A stretch of DNA of 64,000 nt from assembly GCA_038093515.1 (NCBI GenBank), contig JBBPSI010000091.1:1-64000 (forward strand). The letters run 5' to 3'. This document shows, in pieces, positions 11,071 to 22,204 of the stretch; within the stretch, counting starts at the first letter, position 1; every line of letters starts with the position of its first letter. Both the position numbers and the translations under genes were made by a program. The stretch is from Butyriboletus loyo (taxonomy: Eukaryota; Basidiomycota; Agaricomycetes; Boletales; Boletaceae). The notes under the pieces are model-generated. The model ran no database searches, had not been told where the DNA came from, and was given only the letters and a program-made list of their open reading frames with translations.

Positions 11071-12399
11071 TTTTATGGGGGTTGTTCGGATGGAGGTGGA
11101 ACGTGGTGCACACGGATGGAATTCAACGTTTGTGATCAATTTTGGTACAATGTATCGGTGGCGACCCTTTTGCAGCTCCATCGACGTTCAAAGTCTTTGC
11201 GATGGTCAGACCAAACAGCGCAGATCTTTTTTTTAAAATTGGTCGATTGACTGAGTTCCGAGGGCCACTGGCGTGAGGCGTCGCTCCGTTACTTCGAGTT
11301 TCATTCTCTTCGATCGTCTTTATGTGTGCTGTACCAATTCTGCCAGTGAGCCCGCATCAGACGGTGCTCCTGATGAGTCCATAAAGGACAACCAGGGCAA
11401 GTGGCGCCTCTTGTCTCATGATCCGCCTGGTCGCTGGGCTTTTAATCACTGGCAAGATGAGCCGACGACGTTACAGTAGTAGCCCCAGCAACATCACTCA
11501 TGGGAGAAACGAGGCCCGGAGAAACCTGCCGGTGCCAAAGAAACGACAATCTGATGAGCATGCGCATGCACACGAACGTCTGTCTGGTGTGCTGCCAGTG
11601 GTTGTTGTTGGTACTGCTGCGGCTGCGCATGACGGGTGATTTGAAGGTACCTCAGGTATACATACTACCGAGGGCGGATTCGAGACTCATCGGAAACTCG
11701 TGATGATTCAAGCTTCAAGGCAACCACGAGGCAGCCTCGAGGCTCGTCGCGTTACGTTGGCTATGTCGATTGATGGAGGACTTCTAACTTCTCTGCTTCG
11801 AAGGGCGAGGGTTTCTCTGATTCTCAAACCCGTTCCAGAGTCTTACAAGCTTTTAGCAATCGATCCGTCCGTTGGCAGGGTCAAAGAAGAAAAAGTCGAA
11901 TTGGCCCGAGGGTACGAATTCGTTTTGTCTCATCTCTTATAGGACGCGTGAGATTGCCACCGTCGGGTAACACTGTAACAGGCACGCGCGTGGGGCTCCT
12001 GGTCAGAATGTACAACACGCCCCCAGCACGTTCTTTTTGTTCCACTGAAAGAGATCCGCTTCAATATTCAAACGAGATAGAATGCAGCCACACCTGCCAC
12101 GCCTGCAAGGCACGTCCGTGACCCGAACGACATTCTAAAGACTTGCAAGTTACCTGGGACGAGAGAAATGGGGGCCCGCACAATAACCGCGTAAAGAAGC
12201 TTAATACCCCCCCTCCCCCGCGCCTTGTCACCGTCCGTCGGACGCTGCATCATCACCCGATTTTTCTTCTGCGCGTTATACGCAAGGTCTACTTTTTTTT
12301 CTTGTTTCTTTGATTTGTTTATTCTCTTTGTTCTTATCCCCCTGCTTGGGCCTCTGCGTCAACGGATTTTTTTTTCATTGCAGGCTTGTCTTGCATCTC
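11071..12399. other. Intergenic region upstream of AA9 gene 3
   Basis: No gene recognised. The final 200 bp is very T/C-rich, as expected of a fungal promoter and leader; a ttttttcattgcag at about 12367-12383 could be a leader-intron acceptor just before the ATG of LPMO 3. Confidence 0.4.
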
Positions 12400-13514
12400 A
12401 TGCACTTGCAGTTGTTTTTCCGTCTCACCACCTTGGGTCTAGTCCCGTTTCTGCCACGGGCTCGCGCGCACGGTTATATCGCACAAGTAAACATTGATGG
12501 CGCTACATACCTCGGAAATGTGCCCAACGCCCAACCAACGCCGTCAATAGTTCGCCAGATCAATGACATCGCGCCCGTCAAGGGTGCTTCCAATCCATAT
12601 CTAAATTGCGGTCAGGATGCACAGAACGCCGCCCTCGTTGCGAACGCGAACCCCGGAAGTCAACTTCAATTTTGGTGGAAAGATGGGGACGGCACCAACG
12701 TGAGTCTCTTTCATATCTTGCTCGGAGAGGGCAATGGATCTGAATGTCGCGCGTGCAGTGGCCACATAACATTGGTCCCATCATGACGTACATGGCATCG
12801 TGCGGAAACGCGACATGCGATCAGTACAATTCTACCAGTGCAGAGTGGTTCAAGATCGAGCAAACCGGCCTTGAACCAGGCAACGTCACTTGGTACCAGC
12901 AGAATATCAGTACGTCTGTCTTTGATACGCTCATGTAATTTATCATACTCCCTGATCAGTGAACGGCAGTCCGGCAAACGTCACCATACCATCCACCCTG
13001 CAAAGCGGACAGTATCTCCTCCGCCATGAGATCATCGCACTACATCTCGCTACCACAGTGGGTGGTGCGGAGTTTTATCCCTCTTGCACGCAGGTAACAC
13101 CGTGTATCGCACTCTTTTACGACCAGACGTTCCGACACTTGTCCTTCATTGCAGGTCAACGTTGGCGGCTCGCAAGTCGGAACGGCTTCAGCGAGCGAGG
13201 AAGTGACGTTCCCCGGAGGCTACTCAGACACCGACCCCGGGATCTATGATCCCACCGTCTTCGATACGCCGGTTCAGTATACCTTCCCGGGCCCTCCCGT
13301 CGTATCTTTCGCTTCGGGGACGTCTACGTCCGGTTCGTCTTCGAACACGGGATCCACAAGCAGCCCATCGACCTCAGGTTCGCCATCTGCTTCGCCGACG
13401 CTCACCTCCACAGGCTCTGCGACGTGCGCGCTTCGCCAGCAAACGTTTGCAGTGCACAAGCGAAGGAGCCTATCGCGCGTTATGGCTGCATGGATCAGAT
13501 CGATTGGCACCTGA
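12400..13514 (+). CDS. AA9 lytic polysaccharide monooxygenase 3
   Basis: Exons 12400-12699, 12759-12909, 12960-13093 and 13155-13514 give 314 residues. The start was chosen because it puts a 23-residue signal peptide (ending RARA) directly before the copper-binding N-terminal His (HGYIAQ); a longer open frame upstream has no signal-peptide logic. The second copper His is in [11 protein letters not shown] and the axial Tyr in GGAEFYPSC. Unlike LPMO 1 and 2, this copy keeps the canonical RHE-I-I-ALH second-sphere histidine, but shares the Glu before Phe-Tyr. A short Ser/Thr linker ends in a Cys and a basic tail (VHKRRSLSR). Intron positions partly match the other two genes, supporting local duplication, but this copy is the most diverged. 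Confidence 0.92.
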
Positions 13515-15536
13515 AAGACGGGTGCTAGACGGTAATTATTTCTGTTCTGATATGTATGCTGCGCGCTGCGTGGCGACGGAGGTCTCTGCGCGTCTCCGTC
13601 ATGTCTATGGATATAAGATTCTGAGGTGGCGACGACGAGCGGCCGAAGGTTTAGGTAGTCGAGCGTTACTGTATAGTATACTAGCATCACACGTGTGTAA
13701 ATCGCAGAGTGCGTCCATCTTTATTCCCCCTTGGCGACCGCGCACCACAGGTTCGAGCGCAATGTGGGACACTGGAAATAAATATTTTTGAGGACACGAT
13801 GCTCGGACTTGATCGTCATATACTAATACGAGTCGCACCCCTGAGTGAGGGCGATGGTCAAGACGCACAAAATGAGAGAAGCGGTGTATTAAATCCACAT
13901 AGCTATGCATGCACGTGATTACGCCGTGTCTGAGATGGTAAATTAATCGTGAACTCTGGCTGGACAGCGTGCGTCCCGTCCGTCCTCGCTGAACACGCCG
14001 TCCGTGATCTAGGAACGTCACCGTTCGATTAGATTAGGCGTGTCACTGTGGGGAAGAGGAGTCAGGACCGATCCCTTCGTTCGAGGACTCGAGATAAAGT
14101 ATACTGTCGTACCACAGGCTGAATCCTATCCCCATTTCGGAAAAGAGAACCGGTCCTAGTCTCGGTGACCGTATATATATATATATATAACATATGGCGT
14201 AGGCCGCCCGTTGGTTGCCAACCAAATTGTCACCGTGGGATGTGTACGGTGACGCGACCACCGACAATTGGTGCGTCGAGCGTGGTGTTGCCTCCACTCT
14301 CCACTGGAGGTCGCATTCACGACGTCATGGATGTATGTACCAGATGACCACGGTCCACTTTCCCGGCGGAAGCTCGAGGGAAAAGGTTGATCGTACTGGC
14401 CAAGCAGGGCTATCGTTCTGAAAAGAGGCTCTTGACGGCGATCACGGTATGTCATCTTCTCCCCCACGAGTCCAAACGTATTGTGCACATCGTGACAAAA
14501 GATGACAAGAAGTCGACGGGGAAGATCAACTGGCGGATAGGATTATATAGCTTCGGGATCTGTTTGGGGGTCAAGCAACGCCAATGTTTTTTTTTTCTCG
14601 TTTTCCTAGGCGTCAAACGTCCGGAACCATATGTGCTGACGTGAACTCGATATATGGACAGTGTTTCCTGACAGGTCGTTACTTACCTTGGCTATGTGGT
14701 GAGCTCGGAACACATGGTGTGGAGCAAGATATACATCACTCCCAGTTGAAAAGAATGTAATTGGTGAGGTCCGTGTAACTCTGTTGGTCAACATAAACGT
14801 CTTCCCGTCACGGATACTGTAAAATCTAAGATGCTACCTCTTGGTCCTCTTCAACGCAGGCAAGTGAGTTGTAGAACTTACTCTGTTCCCAAAGATCTTT
14901 GATAAGTACAAAGTCACGTCATCTTACGTCGTTGCCACACAGATGATCAGGCCAACCTATCGGAGCGTTTTTTTTTCGTCACGGGTAGTCCGCCGCTGAG
15001 AGAAGTTTATGCAATTAAGTAGCAACCATGGGATCGGCGTGCCGCTCGTAAGACGCCAGTGGCCTGAATTTTTCGTGGAAAGTGGGCCAAGGAACAAGTA
15101 GTCGAATCTGGTGGCAAATATCGACCACCACGATTGTACCCACCGACCCACGGAAGCAACATATGCATGTATGCATCGGAATACACAGCAATCCGGCAGA
15201 CACCCGCTTCAAATACTGAACATCGGTTCTGACAACGTTGCTAAGGGCAGCTGTTACTGGCTGTCACCCTATTTGATTGGACGTGCCATTTAGACCTATA
15301 CCTGCCGCCGACCGTGTCCGCGACCGAGGTCATTGTAGGACATATCTTGCAAGGTTCGTTCCATGAACGCTAGGCGAGAGGACCAATCGGTTCCAGGTTG
15401 AGCTTGGGCGGCTAACAAGTTGATATGATATCCCGAAACTGCGAGTGTTGGCATGGAGCCAGTCCTGGGTAAACATGCGCAAATACGTGCCAGGCTTCGC
15501 CGCCAAGTAGCGTCGCGTTGTCAGCCAAGCCCAGGC
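13515..15536. other. Intergenic region with hairpins and TA repeat
   Basis: No gene recognised in 2 kb. It contains a (TA)n run near 14172-14189, a 15-bp perfect palindrome TTGGTTGCCAACCAA (about 14211-14225) and, next to it, two nested inverted repeats (accaaattgtc/gacaattggt and caccgt/acggtg, about 14221-14272). Confidence 0.45.
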
Positions 15537-17052
15537 ATGTCAAAGTACGTCCCATCGTTGGAGAGCTTCGCAAAGGTCTGTCAATCCTGTCCTATAATCA
15601 CAGAGACATTCATTCTACGTCCTACTTATAGGGTGCCGTCGCGACAGCGGCCGGTGTGACCACCATAGGTTCGTATGGCACGCAAACCCAAGCTTAACCG
15701 CTTAAAACGGTGTTGTCTGAATCTGCGCAATACAGGATGTGGTCTGCTTTACTATGGCCAAAATTACCTCATATATCCTTCTGCTTTCCCTCCAGGTTCT
15801 CGCACAGGTCCGTTGTCTCCTTCACCAACCCATGGTACAGATCGCAAACTCAAATATGCACAGACGTTGACGTTCCAACCAAGTATGGACTAGTTTACGA
15901 GGACCTCCCTTTACGCACAGAGGATGGGGTCACACTGCGCTCCTACTTGCTCATGCAGCGGAAGGAGATATCCCACACCCATGCCTTACAGGTAGGTTGG
16001 AGCGACGACCAATCCAACGAAGACGTACGCCTTCTCAACCTTGCCTTCACCCTCGTCACGCTCATCGCCCCGTGCGACATAGTTTGCGGCGACGCGACCT
16101 ACCGTCATCATGTTCCATGGTAATGGCGGTAATCATGGCCACCGGATACCCTTGGCCAGAATATTTTTTGTCAAGATGCGCTGCAATGTGCTCATGTTAT
16201 CTTATCGAGGGTGCGTATCCATTTTCGTGCAAGATGATTCCATTCTCATCCTTGTTCTTTCTAGTTATGGCCATTCCGAAGGCTCACCCTCAGAGGCCGG
16301 TAAGACACCGACAGTTTCAGGAAAGCCTGAGGTGATTCACCTTTTCTTCACCAGGATTGTGTATAGACGCGCAAACCGCCCTTGACTATGTCACGTCCCA
16401 CCCTTATCTCCAGAAGACCAGCGTGGTGGGTTCAGGTTCACCTACCGTTTTTGGTCGTTTACGGAATCCCTGCTAGATATTATACGGCCAGTCGATTGGA
16501 GGTGCGGTAACCATTCACCTTGCCGGCCGAAATCCATCCAAGGTCTGTGTTGCCGTCTATCCTAAATGTATCTGACATTAAAAGCTGTCTGTCCTTCAAT
16601 AGATCACTGCGCTTATTCTTGAGAATACGTTCACGAACCTTCCACGACTCGTTCCACATGCCCTTCCTCTTCTTTCACCACTGACATTTTTGTGTCACCA
16701 AAAGTGGGACTCTGCGTCAAAAATCCCGTTCATCCCCAAGAGTATCCCAATTTTAATGTTGAGCGGTATTCAGGACGAAGTCGTTCCGCGCGAACACATG
16801 CAAGAACTGTGGGAGATCATTACTCGACGACAAGGCACCAAGGTTCAATCAGATCGTGAGCCCAAGGCAAATGCAACGGAAGTTGGAGGTGGCAAGTCCA
16901 AGTTTGTTGAATTTCCGGGCGGATCCCATAGTATGTCCCATTGAGTATTCCCTGATGTCTTCCGGCTTAGTTTGTTGTTAGATGATACCTGCATCCAACA
17001 AGGGTACTGGACAGAAGTTGCAGAGTTTGTGACAAGTCTTTCACGACCTTGA
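15537..17052 (+). CDS. Bem46/ABHD13-type alpha/beta hydrolase
   Basis: Ten short exons (15537-15575, 15632-15668, 15736-15807, 15864-15991, 16083-16210, 16265-16299, 16355-16425, 16477-16542, 16603-16930, 16982-17052) give 324 residues. The N-terminus has a single membrane anchor (residues about 15-40) followed by NYLIYPSAFPPGSRT, typical of Bem46 proteins, which sit on the ER or plasma membrane; their substrate is unknown, and in Neurospora the protein affects ascospore germination and polarity. Catalytic residues are visible: the oxyanion motif FHGNGGN, nucleophile in YGQSIGG, acid in GIQDEVVP, and His in GGSHND. All joins restore the family sequence, so I regard the model as good. It ends about 190 bp from the 3' end of the convergent MAD2 gene. 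Confidence 0.9.
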
Positions 17053-17240
17053 TCTGATAACCTTGCCGAGCACCTGTTCCTAGGCCTGCACCTTCATGCA
17101 ACTACTTCAATCAGACTCAGCTATATGTAGTGGCACGCTCCAATATCGTATCACCACCAGACATTTTAACTGGTTTTGCAACTGAGATCAATCAAGCGCG
17201 ATAACGAGCGTTGGACATAACAAACGGCGTACACGATATC

Positions 17241-18070
17241 CTACCCTTCATATCGATAGGCGACCATAGCTTCTATCCGGTGCACGTCTGTGTTGAAGCT
17301 GCGCAACTTGACTTGTTGACTCTTACTTGCCTCGATCGCGAGTGGATCCGTGTCTACCCACTCGTCAGCGGGCACATCAGCAGAGTCATGAGTGTAGGCC
17401 AATATGTTGAAGACGGTAGGATCATCGATGATTGGGAGAAAGGTCACCGTGGAGACGATTTGTTTTAGGATGTAACGAATCTCTGCCTGGATCTCTGATT
17501 CAGGCTTAGGGAGTGGCCTGGGGCATGGTTGTGTTACAAAACGCGTGCATATATGGAGCGTAGACGTACGGTTCTGCGGAGTCTGCAGGAGGCTCGACAA
17601 GATTGATGTCGAACACCCATCTCTCGAGAGGTAACCGGGTGTCCTTTGAGATGATCGCGAGGACCAGCTGTGTGACAGACCCGGTCAGCAGCCATTCTGT
17701 GTGCGCGTGAGCTGCCGCCAAAAGAGTCTGTTTATTTGACGCACTATTAACCTGTTTCAAGATTCTTTGGGGAGAGTCAGTGGCGATGAGTCACTGAGGA
17801 CTATCAAACCCACCTATCAAGGTAGTTTTCCAGTGCGAGGTCCTGTGTGACGAGGACGGTTTGACCGTATTTCTTGACCATGTGAAAGTCATCTGAAGGG
17901 TATACGCCCCTCTGGAACAAAATCCTATTGAACGATCATGGTATGGTACGATCTTGTTGGTGGCAGGCATGGACGTACGTGTTGGCTGCATATTTGAAAA
18001 ACTCTGTGACGAGGTTCGTAGAGCCTTTGAGCGTGATAGCCTGACGGGTCGGTGCTTGCGATGTCGCCAT
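17241..18070 (-). CDS. MAD2: Spindle checkpoint protein Mad2 (HORMA domain)
   Basis: Minus strand; exons 18070-17979, 17924-17814, 17764-17745 (only 20 bp), 17696-17570 and 17517-17241 give 208 residues, the normal Mad2 length. Mad2 binds Cdc20 or Mad1 at unattached kinetochores and inhibits the anaphase-promoting complex. The whole protein is one HORMA domain. Diagnostic stretches are GSTNLVTEFFKYAANTILFQ near the N-terminus, RGVYPSDDF, LVLAIISKDT..LERWVFDI, ESEIQAEIRYILKQI, TVTFLP, and the C-terminal safety-belt segment KLRSFNTDVHRIEAMVAYR, which wraps round the ligand. The microexon was placed because only this splicing gives the conserved ILKQVNKWLLTGSV. Single-copy conserved gene, so a useful phylogenetic marker. 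Confidence 0.93.
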
Positions 18071-19692
18071 ATCGTCGTGTCCACGAAAGAAATGTTGGAG
18101 CGTGCAGCGCCTTGTTGTGCGTGTTGTTGGACGCGAGGGTGATCACGTGCAGATATTTAATTTCAGGGGCGTAGCCAAACAACATCGAGCTCGACTTTGA
18201 TCGGCTACTTACTACCGTAAACGCCAGTACTCGTCGCTGCGATTCGAGTTACCTTGGGTGATGGTAAGGTGGGCTTAATTCGAGGGTACCTCCCATAAAT
18301 GGCAACTTGATACAGCTGAAGGTCGGTTAGTTTGGGGCATCAGTCCATCCTGAAAGATTGGCGCTTTCACTGGCGGGCCGTTGGTACGCCTCTCGCAATA
18401 TCGATGACTTGGATTTCCAAGTCTTCTGACATCTACGAACTCGACAGCAAGCGACGGGGTGACTTACTTTTGCGATAGCATGTAGCGCTCATTATGGACT
18501 CGCATACAACTACGTTTCTGGAACGCATCCAGCCCTCCTCTTGAATCACCTTCTCTTGCTTGACGCGCTCTACATATTTTCCAAGAGCACTCGACTCGGA
18601 GATTCGCATGCCTTTTTACCTTGTCGTGCTCACAGACCCCGCTTCCCCTGGAACTAAGTTACTCGTGCAGCCAGTCCCTGACCGGATCACCGGCAAAGAC
18701 ACCGGGATCATTCAAGGACGGACGGAGTTCTGCAGGCCTCTGTTCAAGGCTGCGAACAGCGTTGGTCGCGAGATGACACTTGCTGCGTATTACAGTGCTT
18801 GAACGTTGTTCCACCCCATCATCATTCGAAAGCTCTTCGAGCAGGTATGTCGGTCGTATCTGTCGATGCTCGGTGACGCTGTGACTGATCATCCGGCTTT
18901 TGGACGACCTCCGTGTGAGCACTGAACTACGTCAATCATGTTGTTTGCCGTCGATCATGGCATGGCTGAATCTGTCGGATGTCGGATGCAGAGCCCGATT
19001 TGTTTTTTGTTTTTGTTTTTGTTTTAGACAAGGGTCGGTATCATTATGTAGCGGCTATTTAAATAACCGGTCCGAGGAAAAATGCTAACAGGACGTGCGG
19101 GACTCAGTGAGCTGTCACATGTCAGGCAAAGCACGGTTTGTAACTTTTGCGTGTTTAGAATATGTAACGTTCTCTTGCATCAGGACCGAAAACCGCTGCA
19201 ACTCTACCTGACTATCGTTTGTCTGCCAAGTATCGGTCGATTCCGAGTCGAAGAAGTGTTTATGGCGGGCTCGGCAAAGGACTCGGGGACATGTGATGGC
19301 CCTTGAGCTTGACGTGCCCCAAAAAATGAACATATACCTGACAATTCAACAACGAGGGTTGTTCAAGTAACCTTGTCGGTTCTTACCTGTGAATTCAACC
19401 GGGCGGTTCCGACTATTAGTTTTTGTTGGCAAGCGTAGAGCTAGGTGGGTCTGCAAAGTTCAAACTCCAACACCGGAACACCGGCGGCATAAGCGGTCCC
19501 GACACCCGGCAATGTCTTAGATAACTTCGGCTCGGGCTATCATCACAACTCCGGGCCCAGAGGCGTCCCGGCGCCGATCCGGGCTGGTAGTAGCCAAGCA
19601 AAGGTGGCCCAAAACAATTAGTACACCAGGGCCCTGGCGGGAGCTCGTTCGGACCTCCAACGTCCTCTCATTTTTCTTCCAGACAAACACTC
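18071..19692. other. Intergenic region, one weak candidate frame
   Basis: Holds the MAD2 promoter. A plus-strand frame at about 18590-18802 (PFYLVVLTDPASPGTKL) looks somewhat protein-like, but I find no start, splice partners or family; it may be a gene remnant. A TTTTTG repeat lies near 18999-19025. Confidence 0.35.
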
Positions 19693-20754
19693 ATGAATGC
19701 CATACGGTCGACGTCTTGGCTCTCCTTTGAGGGCTTTGGTGTCCCGGCGCCGTTCGACCCATCTTTTCACTATGTCACCTCGCCCGTCTTTTCACCGATG
19801 ATCCTCGGCGCTCTCCGTTTGCTTTTTGCAGTGTACGCATTGATTACAGCCATCATCACTCTCGCTTTCGAGTCCGTCGTGTTCCACGACGCTAGCACGT
19901 CAGTGGCTGACCGTCGGCGTTGATGCGAGCTTACCACTTGTCCCACAGGTACTTGACCTACTTCACAGACCTGTCCTACATCGGAATAGTCGCCTATTTC
20001 TGGGCCGCGAGTGTCCAAACTATCGCTTTCGTGCTCCGTGGGCGGAAAAGTTATCCTTTACAAGCATGGCCTCGGTTCTTTCAGCTGCTTCACGTTGTTT
20101 TGTATTCTACTCTCGTCGTATTCCGTGAGTTTTCTTGCTCCTTGCCCCTAATTGTTCTCTTACTAACACGAAACGAACGGTCAGCCATTATAGTCACAGC
20201 CGTGTTTTGGTCGCTCCTCGCGTCGTCGGTAACATTTAGAACAGCCTACTCCGGTGCGTCTTATGGGCAAAACCCTACCTGTGTCATCGCTGATTCACGA
20301 TGGGCCTCAGGATGGTCCAACATCTCCCAACATGCGTTGAATACCGGGTTTGCGCTCTTTGAGATCCTCTTCACGCACAGTGGACCTAGCCCATGGCGTC
20401 ATCTCATTCCACTCATTCTCATCCTCGCAGGCTACCTTGGTGTCGCATATATCACTTATGCGACCCAAGGCTATTACAGTACGTTTTCCGCCCTTTCAGA
20501 ACAATGACAGAGCATGACGACGGCCGGTGTTAGCTTATTCCTTTCTCGATCCTTCCACGGAACATGCCCTGCTGTCAGTATATATCGTTGGGATAACAGT
20601 CGGGTGTTGCGTGGTGTTCAGCATCGTCAAGGGTGTTTGCGTGCTACGCCGACGTATCAGCTTCCGATATGGAAGATTCGAAGATCCTTCGGATACGGAG
20701 GCATTTGAGGAATGGGAAGACGTGGCGGCGCCCAAGAACATCTCGGAGGCGTGA
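19693..20754 (+). CDS. FAR-17a/AIG1-like multi-pass membrane protein
   Basis: Exons 19693-19898, 19949-20124, 20185-20253, 20311-20478 and 20534-20754 give 279 residues with about six hydrophobic segments (LGALRLLFAVYALITAIITL, TDLSYIGIVAYFWAASVQTI, LLHVVLYSTLVVF, IIVTAVFWSLL, LIPLILILAGYLGVAYI, VYIVGITVGCCVVFSIVKG). The pattern of YLTYFTDLSY in the second segment, an Asn-Ile-Ser-x-His-Ala-Leu-Asn motif, and YYTYSFLDP before the last segment fits the FAR-17a/AIG1-like family, whose animal members hydrolyse fatty-acid esters of hydroxy fatty acids using a Thr and a His. A conserved His is present in SQHALN; the Thr candidates are in YLTYFTDL. The cytosolic tail is acidic. The family call rests on topology and these motifs, not on a search. 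Confidence 0.75.
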
Positions 20755-21530
20755 CAACTCACAGCTTGCCAGCATATCTCCTACCCTTTTAACGGGGTGT
20801 TTTCCTTAAGCATTATAAAAAGTGATTCGTGCCGTTCTCACCCGACTTGTTTCTTTTCGTTTATCATGGTTTACCCGAAAGTCATCAAAGGAGAAGTTGC
20901 TGTTGTTGTCAGAGTAGTTGAATTAAATGTAGGTACACGAATGTTGGTGTTAAATACCAATCTGGGACAGCTGGCTATTGGGTTTATAACTGCCGAGACG
21001 GTGGGAAATTAGGATTTTGTGGCTCTCGGGATCTGCCAGTGGATCGGTAGATCAAACTTCGAGCCCTGTCAACGTACCTGACATGACGCGTTTTGCCGAC
21101 TTCACGTCTCGGACGACATTTTCTCTCAACGTGTCGTGTCAGGTGTTAATGCAAGACTCTCTTGATGCATCGACTGCATCCACACAAGTTTAAAACGGAC
21201 GAGAACAATTTTCTTGATCGTTGCGTGTCCGTCAAACACTTTTTGTGATTGGGGAGAACGTCCACGCAACCATATGGCCCAAGGACCACAATGAACTTGG
21301 CAGCGCTGACGATTTCGACGCACTTCCCACATCGTATATATCACGAATGAATCGCGCCACGAGGCGACATGCAGCTCGTGCGCAGCCTGGGTATATTTCT
21401 CCCAACGCTGGGACCAGTATGGTCACCGAGAATTGGGGGGGGGGGGGGGATTCGATGTATTCCGTCACATTGATTCTATATCTGTTCAAATCAGCAAGGG
21501 GGATGTCCGTCCCCACTGTGCCAGCAGCAA
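20755..21530. other. Intergenic region with poly-G tract
   Basis: No gene seen. Includes a run of 15 G (21435-21449). Confidence 0.4.
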
Positions 21531-21539
21531 GTACGTTCA

Positions 21540-22204
21540 CCGGGGCTCCGGAGGCTCCGAATGTCTATTCAAGGAGCGGTCGCATCGTCGTCTCGGCAGT
21601 CGTGGACGCGTGACTGTTCGAACGTTCACCAGTGCACCTTCCTGACATCGATCGCACACGATTTGGCGACGGAATGCGGTATGCAACGATTTCCCGGTCA
21701 CCATGTGTCCTATCATACGACGTTTTTTTCTTTTTGAGTCCATTTTTGTCCCTTGTGGGGTCCAAGGGGCCCCTGTGCCCCTACTGCGCTTCCGATTGTG
21801 CAAATGCCCCGCCGGTCCGCCGTTCCCGCAGGCCGTCTTTAGTAGCATCAGCCTTCCAAGTTCAACAGCGACCTATTATTATGTAGGGTGTGAATGTCAT
21901 CCGTCTTGCATCTTGTTACGCGGTCAGTTGACCTTGAAGCGCCGCTCAGCTTTTGCTCATACATCGATCCTTTCCCTTTCTCTTCTTCGTCTGTGCTGAC
22001 TGATCCCCGCCCGCTTTATGGCCGAGTCCTTCGAGAGCGCGTGTGTGAGCGTTCCCGTACGGCCCGGTACGTTCCCATTGGAAAATGTCGGTGTGTGTGG
22101 GGAATATTGTTAAATGCTATCGGGATGGGAGTAACTTATAAGAAGGCCTCTAGGCGCGACCTTTGGGTCGTCGTTTCTGACATCACAATCGGTACACCCC
22201 TGCC
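21540..22204 (+). repeat. Upstream repeat of GDSL copy 1
   Basis: Parts of this stretch recur upstream of the other two esterase copies (about 27296-27579 and 30640-30915): a gtcgcatcgtcgtctcggc block and then everything from ctgactgatccccgcccgc (about 21997) to the ATG. The copies share a TATA-like cttataagaa about 65 bp before the start and a CCCCGCCC motif that fits the consensus for the carbon-catabolite repressor Cre1/Mig1 (inference). In copy 1 the two blocks are separated by about 370 bp of unrelated sequence. Confidence 0.7.

Noticed and set aside
18560..18802. 80-codon plus-strand frame as a gene
   Set aside because: No recognisable domain or start context; could be a remnant.
21435..21449. 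Run of 15 G as a possible functional element
   Set aside because: A single homopolymer; isolated and possibly length-uncertain in sequencing.
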